Shown here piece by piece: positions 1-5,319 of a stretch of DNA of 5,706 nucleotides; within the stretch, counting starts at the first letter, position 1, and every line of letters begins with the position of its first letter. Below the pieces are notes generated by a model, which had not been told where the DNA came from, searched no databases, and saw only the letters and a list, made by a program, of their open reading frames with translations. The DNA is taken from assembly GCA_027056825.1 (NCBI GenBank), contig JALUJS010000058.1, positions 1 through 5,706 of the forward strand, read 5' to 3'. A program made the position numbers and the translations under genes. This DNA comes from Candidatus Krumholzibacteriia bacterium (GTDB taxonomy: Bacteria > Krumholzibacteriota > Krumholzibacteriia > LZORAL124-64-63).

Positions 1-1040
1 GTGTAGCCCTCTTCGCGCACCAGTTCGGCGCCCACCGTCATCGCGGCGGTGGCGCGGGAGGCGCCCAGGCGCACGGCGCGGGGCAGGTCGGTGCGATAGG
101 GATCGGCGGACCCGGAGACGTGCTGGTCCGTCACCGCCGTGTCCAGGTTCCCGTCCAGCAGGGTGACGGCCGAGGCGGTCACCGTGTAGGAGTCCTCCTG
201 CAGGCCGCGGTCCCAGTCCACGCCGCCGGCCACGTTGTCCACGGCCGCGGCCAGGTTCCAGCTTCCCCGTTGCAGGCTGAGGCCCAGGTCCACGGCGTAG
301 CCGGATCCGCCCTCGGCGCTCAGGGCGTCCACGTATGCGGTCCCGTCGATGCCGGCGACGCGGGTATCCAGGCTGCCGCCGGCCCGCGCGATGTGCAGTT
401 CGTAAAGGCCCTGCAGGTAGCGGACGTTGACCCCGGCGGCCAGGACGCCGTCTTCGCTGCGGTGCAGGGCGGCGGCGAAGCTCGCGGTGGCCGAGGCCAC
501 GGCATAGCCGCCCCCGTAGGTGCTGCTGAAGTCCACCGTCTGGTCCACCGAGTTCCCGTACAGGAGCAGGTCGAAGTAGTCGCGGTCGAGGTTGCCCCTG
601 CCCTGCCCGCGTCCCCCGAGGGTGAAGGCCACCGGCCCGGAGCGGACGCCCACCGCGGACACCCGAACATCGGCGTCCAGGGCAAGGCCGCCGGCGGGGA
701 TGTCGGCCATCAGGCGGTCCTTCGCGGCGGTGTCGAGGTAGCTGCCGGTGATCTCGTTGTAACGGTCGAGGCTCAGGGAGTTGTTGCCCACCATGACGGC
801 GGCCTCGGCCATGCCGACTTCGGTGCCGCCTTCCAGCGCCAGGTTGGCCGGGTTGTACTGTACCGCGGCCAGGCCGCGGGACGCTGCGGTCAGGGCGCCG
901 CCCATGCCCCAGGCGCGCACTTGGCCCTGGGCGGCCGCCGGCCCCGGAGCGATCACCGCGGCGAGGGGCAGCAGGACCAGGAGCACAAAGGCGAAGGGCA
1001 GGCGTGATGGCATGGCGGGGCGAGGGATCCGGTTCGTCAT
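1..1040 (-). CDS. PorV/FadL-like outer-membrane beta-barrel protein, C-terminus missing
   Basis: The visible 346 residues start with a Sec signal peptide: basic n-region, a hydrophobic stretch at about residues 15-31, and a likely cleavage after A37 in PAAA|QGQ. The mature N-terminus carries AWGMGGALTAASRGLAAVQY followed by NPANLAL (residues 43-69). This is the conserved opening of PorV/PorQ, TraF-like, DUF5723 and FadL-type barrels. Later segments such as YAVDLGLSLQRGSWNLAAAV (248-267), DNVAGGVDW and PRAVRLGAS (320-328) are alternating amphipathic strands typical of these barrels. The reading frame runs off the left edge, so the last strands are not seen. The ATG at 1040 is preferred over an in-frame ATG at 1013 because GAGGAG lies 7 bases before it, although the 1013 start gives a tidier signal peptide. 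The gene begins one base after the stop of the lipoprotein gene, so the two are probably co-transcribed and translationally coupled. Outer-membrane location is a family inference; cargo or substrate cannot be told. Confidence 0.85.
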   Translation of the reverse strand, partial: MTNRIPRPAMPSRLPFAFVLLVLLPLAAVIAPGPAAAQGQVRAWGMGGALTAASRGLAAVQYNPANLALEGGTEVGMAEAAVMVGNNSLSLDRYNEITGSYLDTAAKDRLMADIPAGGLALDADVRVSAVGVRSGPVAFTLGGRGQGRGNLDRDYFDLLLYGNSVDQTVDFSSTYGGGYAVASATASFAAALHRSEDGVLAAGVNVRYLQGLYELHIARAGGSLDTRVAGIDGTAYVDALSAEGGSGYAVDLGLSLQRGSWNLAAAVDNVAGGVDWDRGLQEDSYTVTASAVTLLDGNLDTAVTDQHVSGSADPYRTDLPRAVRLGASRATAAMTVGAELVREEGY

Positions 1041-1041
1041 G

Positions 1042-3090
1042 TCAAAGCTCCTCATCGATGCGCAGGTCCATGGACACCACTCCGGTGACCTCCAGGTAGT
1101 CGGTGCTCATGATCCGGATGATGCCGCCGGTGCTGTCGGGCAACACGGCCCGGAACATGGTCTGCAACCCCGGCCGCCCGAAGTAACGGGATTCCTCGGC
1201 CGTCAGGGAAACGGTGGGGTGGCTGGTCACGGCCTGGACGGCCTCGCCGGTGGCCGGATCGACTTCGGCGGGAGCCACAGTCAGGGGACCGATGGTCAGG
1301 CCGGGCTTGTCCGGCAGGTCGGCGGCGTTGTCCGCCGCCAGCACCCACAGCTGGATCCCGGCGGGCATCATGCTCTTTACGGTGGCCTGCAGGGTGGCCG
1401 CGCCGGCGTGGTCGGTGATGGTGTTTCCCAGGTCGGGGTCCAGGTCCAGGGCGACGGGATCCCCGTCGATGGCCACACCGTCGAGGGTCACCGCCAGGGG
1501 CACCTCCAGGCGCCAGCCGACGGCCAGGCTGTCGTCGGCCCGGACGGTGCCGCAGTTGGCGCCCTCGACCAGGCCGATGGTCCCGCCCAGGACAATGCGC
1601 ACCGGGCGGCTGTTCAGGAAGGAGACGATGTCGCTGTTGGTCTCGTCCAGGACCAGGGTGGTCTTGCCGTCGCCGGGGCCGGCCGGATCCACGAAGTCGT
1701 GGACTTCCATGGTGACCGGGTCGCCCTGGCGGGGGATGCCCGTGACCACGAGGTCCAGCGCGGCGCCCATGTCCGCGGTGTTGTCCAGGTCGATGACCAG
1801 GGAGGCGCGGGTGAAGGCGAACCCTTCGCTGTCCTCGGGATAGTCTATGGTCTCGGCCACCGGTTCGAGATCCCACTGCTGCGTATCGAGGCAGGCGCTG
1901 ATCCAGGCGAAGGAAAGTACCCCGGGCGCGAGGTCGGCCGTCAACCCCTGGGTGGAGGACAGGGTGACGGGCGCGCCTGCGCTGCCCGGGGTGGTGGCGG
2001 TGACCGCCACGGTCATGACCGACAGGGGCTGGCCGTCGGATGTGATCCGGCAGCCGGCGAAGGGGACGTTCAGGTCGGCGTTCCCGCCGGCCGGCAGGGT
2101 GGCTGTGGCCACCAAGGGCGCTCCGCCGGGGGTGGTCACCTCCCGCCATTCCAGCTGGAGGTCCATGGCCACCGGCAATTCGTTGTGGAGGGCCAGGACG
2201 ATGTCCCCGGAGGCCACCTCGGCGGCGGTGATCTCCCCGGCGCCATCCAGGTCGGTGGTGAATTCCAGGGAAAAGGTCTGGCCCGGGACCGCCGCGGTGG
2301 CGCTCGAGGCCGTCAGGCCGGTGAAGGCCAGATCGATCCGCAGGGACTCGTCGCCCGTAACGGGAACCGGGTCGGCGGAGCCGTCCCCGTGGCCGGAGAA
2401 GGTAACGCGGATGCTGCCCGGCAGTTGGATGCCGGACAGGTCGGCCGTGGTGGTCACCGTGCCGTCCGCGGGCACCGGGCCCACGGGAACCGTCAGCAGG
2501 TCGAGGCCGGTGGCGTCATCACGGATGGTCAGCAGGAGGGGATCGCCGGACCCGCTGCCGCTGATGCCCACCGGCCAGGTGCTGCTTACGGTCAGGGTCA
2601 TCAGCCCGCTGTCCAGGGTCACCGAGCCGATGCCGCCCAGGTCCATGCCGCCGGCGTCCACGTCGAAGTCGAAGGGGGGCACCGGGGTCGAGGTCCCGGC
2701 CGCGGCCGCCGCATCCGGCCAGGCGTCGACGAGGGATTCGGTGACGGTGACAGGATCCGGCGCGCTGACGTCGAAGACCCCCACCGTCTCGTGGATGTTC
2801 TGGGCCGGCAGGTCCATGTCCAGATCCACTCCCAGACCCACGGTGTCGGGGGCTCCGGTGGCGATGAAGCTGACGCCCCCGTCGGCGGCGGTCACCAGGG
2901 TGGAGTCGTCCTCCACGGCGTCGGCCACCGTCAGCAGTTCGGTGCCCAGGGGCAGGGTCAGGCGGGAATCGAAACTCGGCAGTTCCGGCTTGTTGATGTC
3001 GCATCCGGTCAAGGCCAGGCCGCCGGCCAGCAGCGCACCGGCCAGGTAGAACCGGAACGGATGCGGGGTATGCTTGCGGGTGGTGTTCAA
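1042..3090 (-). CDS. Large modular beta-rich lipoprotein of unknown function
   Basis: From the TTG at 3090 the product has 682 residues. It starts with a lipoprotein signal peptide: n-region MNTTRKHTPHPFR, h-region FYLAGALLAGGLA, lipobox LTGC with the lipidated Cys at residue 30. The mature protein opens with CDINKPELPSFDSRLTLPLG. A P-x-LPS-aromatic-D...L-x-PL opening is one I associate with large lipoproteins of FCB-related bacteria (family memory, not verified). An Ala-rich linker (125-139) leads into four diverged modules of about 134 residues, probably beta-sandwiches. Three further cysteines are present (C347, C400, C513); C347 and C400 share one module. No catalytic motif was recognised. 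The frame continues upstream to ATGs at 3174 and 3279, but these would put about 28 or more non-signal-like residues ahead of the signal peptide. The TTG lacks a strong Shine-Dalgarno site (only GGATATGGA), so the start rests on signal-peptide logic. The ATG at 3174 has AGGGA nearby and is the main alternative. First gene of a pair with the barrel protein. Confidence 0.85.
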   Translation of the reverse strand: MNTTRKHTPHPFRFYLAGALLAGGLALTGCDINKPELPSFDSRLTLPLGTELLTVADAVEDDSTLVTAADGGVSFIATGAPDTVGLGVDLDMDLPAQNIHETVGVFDVSAPDPVTVTESLVDAWPDAAAAAGTSTPVPPFDFDVDAGGMDLGGIGSVTLDSGLMTLTVSSTWPVGISGSGSGDPLLLTIRDDATGLDLLTVPVGPVPADGTVTTTADLSGIQLPGSIRVTFSGHGDGSADPVPVTGDESLRIDLAFTGLTASSATAAVPGQTFSLEFTTDLDGAGEITAAEVASGDIVLALHNELPVAMDLQLEWREVTTPGGAPLVATATLPAGGNADLNVPFAGCRITSDGQPLSVMTVAVTATTPGSAGAPVTLSSTQGLTADLAPGVLSFAWISACLDTQQWDLEPVAETIDYPEDSEGFAFTRASLVIDLDNTADMGAALDLVVTGIPRQGDPVTMEVHDFVDPAGPGDGKTTLVLDETNSDIVSFLNSRPVRIVLGGTIGLVEGANCGTVRADDSLAVGWRLEVPLAVTLDGVAIDGDPVALDLDPDLGNTITDHAGAATLQATVKSMMPAGIQLWVLAADNAADLPDKPGLTIGPLTVAPAEVDPATGEAVQAVTSHPTVSLTAEESRYFGRPGLQTMFRAVLPDSTGGIIRIMSTDYLEVTGVVSMDLRIDEEL
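1048..1053 (-). promoter_or_regulatory. Ribosome binding site of the barrel gene
   Basis: GAGGAG lies 7 bases upstream of the ATG at 1040. It forms the two Glu codons just before the Leu and stop codons of the lipoprotein gene. This placement decides the start of the barrel gene and makes its translation likely to depend on ribosomes finishing the upstream gene. Confidence 0.7.
1054..2625 (-). repeat. Four diverged ~134-residue protein modules within the lipoprotein
   Basis: Aligned by eye, four segments begin with a strand, a turn usually containing N or P, and a second strand: SGLMTLTVSSTWPV (161-174), SGDIVLALHNELPV (294-307), RASLVIDLDNTADM (428-441) and AATLQATVKSMMPA (564-577). The equivalent P/D positions are 173, 306, 440 and 576, a period of 133, 134 and 136 residues. 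Each copy continues with a hydrophobic strand and an acidic/Gly turn region, and ends about 80-90 residues later in another strand pair such as SLRIDLAFTGL (249-259) or VTGVVSMDLRI (668-678). Copies 1 and 2 share the pattern SG-x3-L-x-V/L-x4-PV without gaps. Identity is low, so this is ancient duplication rather than recent DNA repeats. Module borders are approximate. Confidence 0.55.
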
Positions 3091-3298
3091 TCCATATCCA
3101 TTCGGCTGGCGCGGGCGCCCGGGGCGCGCCGTCGCGGTCGGTGATTGCGAAAATCCCGCGTGGGCCGCGGTCATCCCGTCCCTAGGAAGATTCATTCCTG
3201 ATGCGGCAACGGGAATCGATAAGGCGTTACAGGGGCCGCACGGCCTTTCCGGGGCGCTGGGGGAACCGGGTGGAATCATGGGGAGCGGCCGGGAACAT

Positions 3299-3337
3299 CA
3301 GGTTGCAACGAACCGCCGCCGGGCCCCATGCAACCTG
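3299..3337. promoter_or_regulatory. Candidate operator: perfect 9-bp inverted repeat
   Basis: CAGGTTGCA (3299-3307) and TGCAACCTG (3329-3337) are exact reverse complements separated by 21 bases, with arm centres 30 bp apart, close to three helical turns. The left arm also contains the 8-bp palindrome GTTGCAAC (3302-3309). The element ends 16 bases before the -35 box of the rightward promoter, an upstream position suitable for an activator. It could equally act as a repressor site for the leftward genes. The binding protein is unknown. Confidence 0.4.
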
Positions 3338-3353
3338 CACGGCAGGGCCATCC

Positions 3354-3383
3354 TTGACCCTGCGCCGGAGGCGTCGGTACTAT
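3354..3383 (+). promoter_or_regulatory. Sigma70-type promoter of the transporter operon
   Basis: TTGACC (3354-3359, five of six matches to TTGACA) and TACTAT (3378-3383, four of six matches to TATAAT) are separated by 18 bases. They sit in an otherwise very GC-rich stretch. The expected transcription start is near 3389-3391, giving a leader of about 100 bases before the permease ATG at 3491. It is the best promoter match seen on either strand of the intergenic region. Confidence 0.5.
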
Positions 3384-3417
3384 CAGGCGCCATATCCGGC
3401 ATGATTGAGTCGCCTTG

Positions 3418-3437
3418 CGGGATCGCGAAGCGACCCG
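3418..3437 (+). other. Leader hairpin 1
   Basis: CGGG-A-TCGC pairs with GCGA-CCCG around a GAA loop. This gives eight base pairs, all but one of them G-C, with a single bulged A. It lies within the predicted untranslated leader of the transporter operon. No U-run follows, so it is not an intrinsic terminator by itself. Confidence 0.4.
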
Positions 3438-3441
3438 GTCA

Positions 3442-3466
3442 TGCGGGCCAGGACACGGAGCCCGCA
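3442..3466 (+). other. Leader hairpin 2
   Basis: TGCGGGC (3442-3448) pairs perfectly with GCCCGCA (3460-3466) around an 11-base loop. It starts four bases after hairpin 1 and ends six bases before the weak Shine-Dalgarno-like AAGGCGGT. It could influence access to the start region. In a genome this rich in G and C, chance stems of this size are not rare. Confidence 0.4.
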
Positions 3467-3472
3467 ACTTCC

Positions 3473-3480
3473 AAGGCGGT
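3473..3480 (+). promoter_or_regulatory. Probable ribosome binding site of the first permease gene
   Basis: AAGGCGGT matches the ideal AAGGAGGT in seven of eight positions. It stands 10 bases before the ATG at 3491, a slightly long spacing. It supports that start over the in-frame ATG at 3401, which has no recognisable site. Confidence 0.45.
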
Positions 3481-3490
3481 CAGCAGCGGC

Positions 3491-4495
3491 ATGAGCAGGT
3501 TCACCGGCAGTTTCGGATTCTGGGTCCTGCAACGGATCGTCGGATCGGTCCTGCTGCTGGTGGTCCTGTGCTCGGCCGTCTTCTGGGTGGTGCGGCTGGC
3601 GCCCGGGGATCCCCTGGACCAGGTCACGGGCGAAGGTATGACCGCCGCCGACCGCGCCCTGGTGCGCGAGCGGCTGGGCCTGGACGCCCCGGTGGGACGC
3701 CAGTACCTGCACTGGCTGGCGGGGGTCGCCCACGGCGACTGGGGCGTGAGCCTCAGCCAGCACCGGCCGGTGGCCGACATCCTGGCCGAAGCCGTCCCGT
3801 CCACCCTTCTGCTGACCCTCTCCGCGTACGCCCTGCACCTGGTCCTGGCCCTGCTGGCGGCGGTGGCCATGGCCGCCTGGCGCGGCACCGTCCGGGCACG
3901 GCTGCTGAACGTCGCCGGCCTGGTCCTCTATTCCCTGCCCTCGTTCTGGTTCGGCCTGATGGCCATCCTCGTGCTGGGCCTGCACACCGGCTGGTTTCCC
4001 CTGGGGGGGATGCGTTCCCCCGACGCCGCCTTCATGGGGCCCTGGGCCTCCCTGCTGGATGTTCTGCGCCACCTCGTCCTGCCGGTGGCGGTGCTGGCCC
4101 TGGGTTCGTTCATGGGCACGGCCCGGTTCCTGCGCGCCTCCCTGGAGGAGGCCCTGGGCCAGGACTACATCCTGGCCGCGCGGGCCCGCGGCGTACCCGA
4201 GCGCCTGATCCTGTGGCGTCACGCCCTGCGCAACGCCCTGTTGCCCCTGGTCACCCAGGTCGGCCTGTACCTGCCCTTCCTGCTCGGCGGCGCGGTGGTG
4301 GTGGAGGTGGTGTTCGCCTGGCCCGGCATGGGACGGGTGACCGTGGACGCCATCTGGAGCCGGGACTATCCGCTGATCATGGCCACCACCGCCCTGGCCG
4401 CCGTCATGGTGGTGACCGGCTCCCTGGTGGCGGACATCGGCTACCACTTCCTGGATCCCCGGGTGCGCCTGGCAGGCCGGCGGGAGGGCGCATGA
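3491..4495 (+). CDS. dppB: Peptide/nickel-type ABC transporter permease, DppB/OppB family
   Basis: The 334-residue product has the normal length for this family and is complete. It is one of two inner-membrane permease subunits of a binding-protein-dependent importer. The N-terminal helix (about 12-35) runs into the family motif RLAPGDPL (35-42). A periplasmic segment with GDWGVSL (82-88) follows, then helices near 102-126, 138-165, 190-212, 252-277 and 297-320. SLPSFWFGL and GWFPLGG are standard DppB/OppB signatures. The ATPase-docking EAA loop is visible as ALGQDYILAARARGV (221-235) and the WRHALRNALLP stretch. FAWPGMGR and the C-terminal FLDPRVRL are also typical. The ATG at 3491 was chosen because the protein then begins shortly before the first helix and has AAGGCGGT upstream; an in-frame ATG at 3401 would add 30 polar residues. 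Likely driven by the promoter at 3354-3383. The transported substrate (di/oligopeptide, nickel or other) cannot be assigned from the permease. Confidence 0.93.
   Translation: MSRFTGSFGFWVLQRIVGSVLLLVVLCSAVFWVVRLAPGDPLDQVTGEGMTAADRALVRERLGLDAPVGRQYLHWLAGVAHGDWGVSLSQHRPVADILAEAVPSTLLLTLSAYALHLVLALLAAVAMAAWRGTVRARLLNVAGLVLYSLPSFWFGLMAILVLGLHTGWFPLGGMRSPDAAFMGPWASLLDVLRHLVLPVAVLALGSFMGTARFLRASLEEALGQDYILAARARGVPERLILWRHALRNALLPLVTQVGLYLPFLLGGAVVVEVVFAWPGMGRVTVDAIWSRDYPLIMATTALAAVMVVTGSLVADIGYHFLDPRVRLAGRREGA
4482..4488 (+). promoter_or_regulatory. Ribosome binding site of the second permease gene
   Basis: GGGAGGG lies 3 bases before the ATG at 4492, with core GGAGG at 4 bases. It sits within the last codons of the first permease gene and so supports coupled re-initiation at the overlapping ATGA. 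Confidence 0.6.
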
Positions 4496-5319
4496 GAGGA
4501 ATCCGCACCAGGGATCCGCTGCTGACCGCGGGGCTGGTCATTTGCCTGCTGCTGGCGGTCACCGCGCTGCTCGCGCCCTGGCTCGCCCCGGACGATCCGG
4601 GCCGCATGGGAGGCCCCCGCCTGGCGCCTCCGGGCCCCGAACACGTGCTGGGCACCGACGTGCTGGGGCGGGACGTTTTGTCGCGGCTGATCCACGGCGC
4701 CCGCGTCTCACTGCTGATCGGATGGTTGTCGGTCCTGACCGCGGCGTTCCTCGGGGCGGGAGTGGGACTGGCCGCGGGGCTGGGATCCCGGAAGGCGGAC
4801 CGGACCCTGATGGCCCTGACCGATGCCTTCATGGCTTTTCCCCGCATCTTCCTGGTGCTGCTGCTCGTCTCGGTGGCGCGTGCCTCGGTGGGACACGTGG
4901 TGGTGGTCCTGGGACTGTCCGGGTGGATGCCGGTGGCCCGGCTGGTCCGGGCCGAAGCCCTGAGCCTGAAGCAGCGCAGCTTCGTCGCGGCGGCCCGCGG
5001 ACTGGGCCTGTCCCCGTGGCGCGTGGCCCGGGTCCACGTGCTGCCCAACCTCCTGCCCACCCTCATCGTGGCGGCGGCGCTGCGCGTGGGGGGCGCCATC
5101 CTCGCCGAGTCCTTCCTCAGTTTCCTCGGCCTGGGCGTGCAGGACCCCACGGTCAGTTGGGGCCTGATGATCCAGCAGGGCCGGGACCATCTCCTGGACG
5201 GCTGGTGGCTGGCGACCTTCCCCGGTCTGGCCATCACCCTGACGGTGGTGGGCTACAACCTGCTGGGCGACGGATTGCGGGCCCGGTTCGACCCGCGGCG
5301 GGAGGACGGCCATGACTGA
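4492..5319 (+). CDS. dppC: Peptide/nickel-type ABC transporter permease, DppC/OppC family
   Basis: The 275-residue product is a complete second permease subunit, at the short end of the family range. A cytoplasmic N-terminus with RDPL is followed by helix 1 (about 10-31), ending in LAPWLAPDDP. The DppC hallmark GTDVLGRDVLSRLIHGARVS (54-73) comes next. Further helices lie near 74-97, 116-146 (hydrophobic, probably two segments), 188-213 and 240-260. The EAA loop is SFVAAARGLGLSPWRVARVH (163-182) followed by VLPNLLP. LAESFLSFLGLG (204-215), DPTVSWG and GDGLRARFDPR near the C-terminus are family signatures. Its ATG overlaps the previous stop as ATGA and has GGGAGGG upstream. It should form the heterodimeric membrane channel with the preceding permease. 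Confidence 0.93.
   Translation: MRGIRTRDPLLTAGLVICLLLAVTALLAPWLAPDDPGRMGGPRLAPPGPEHVLGTDVLGRDVLSRLIHGARVSLLIGWLSVLTAAFLGAGVGLAAGLGSRKADRTLMALTDAFMAFPRIFLVLLLVSVARASVGHVVVVLGLSGWMPVARLVRAEALSLKQRSFVAAARGLGLSPWRVARVHVLPNLLPTLIVAAALRVGGAILAESFLSFLGLGVQDPTVSWGLMIQQGRDHLLDGWWLATFPGLAITLTVVGYNLLGDGLRARFDPRREDGHD
5301..5305 (+). promoter_or_regulatory. Ribosome binding site of the ATPase gene
   Basis: GGAGG stands 6 bases before the ATG at 5312, within the end of the second permease gene, an ideal spacing that fixes the ATPase start. Confidence 0.65.

Larger units (their letters stand above)
3091..3490. other. Divergent intergenic region
   Basis: These 400 bases separate the leftward lipoprotein-barrel pair from the rightward transporter operon. 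Open frames crossing the region are either upstream extensions of the flanking genes or short Arg/Pro/Gly-rich frames without a ribosome binding site. It contains a rightward promoter, an inverted repeat and leader hairpins, listed separately. On the minus strand I looked for -35/-10 pairs before 3090 and found only weak matches, so the leftward promoter is not identified. The part nearest the lipoprotein gene (3091-3180) shows no structure I can name beyond the alternative ATG at 3174. Confidence 0.7.

Noticed and set aside
120..1007. Plus-strand open frame opposite the barrel gene
   Set aside because: Low-complexity GC-driven translation; the opposite strand encodes a recognisable barrel with a signal peptide and a ribosome binding site.
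1052..2149. Second minus-strand frame inside the lipoprotein gene
   Set aside because: Translation is Arg/Pro/Gly/His-rich, as expected from a shifted frame in GC-rich DNA. No start signal of its own.
2694..2711. Run of alternating GCGGCC-like codons giving five alanines
   Set aside because: This is an Ala-rich linker between the N-terminal region and the modules; too short to be a meaningful DNA repeat.
781..3144. Very long plus-strand open frame opposite the lipoprotein gene
   Set aside because: The translation is dominated by Gly, Gln, His, Arg and Val with no domain, signal or hydrophobic core. It mirrors the third-position GC bias of the minus-strand gene, which has a lipobox, repeats and an operon partner.
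3184..3199. AGGAA...TTCCT short inverted repeat
   Set aside because: Only five base pairs with a six-base gap and no association with a promoter; easily chance.
3201..3404. 67-codon plus-strand frame in the intergenic region
   Set aside because: No ribosome binding site, Arg-rich composition, and it runs through the promoter elements. No reason to call it a gene.
3383..4447. Minus-strand open frame opposite the first permease
   Set aside because: Gln/Gly/His-rich with no features; the plus strand encodes a complete DppB-type permease.
3415..4491. Plus-strand upstream extension of the second permease frame
   Set aside because: The first part is an Arg/Pro/Gly-rich shadow of the DppB gene in another frame. 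The real protein begins at the ATG at 4492 with its own ribosome binding site, so this is not a fusion protein.
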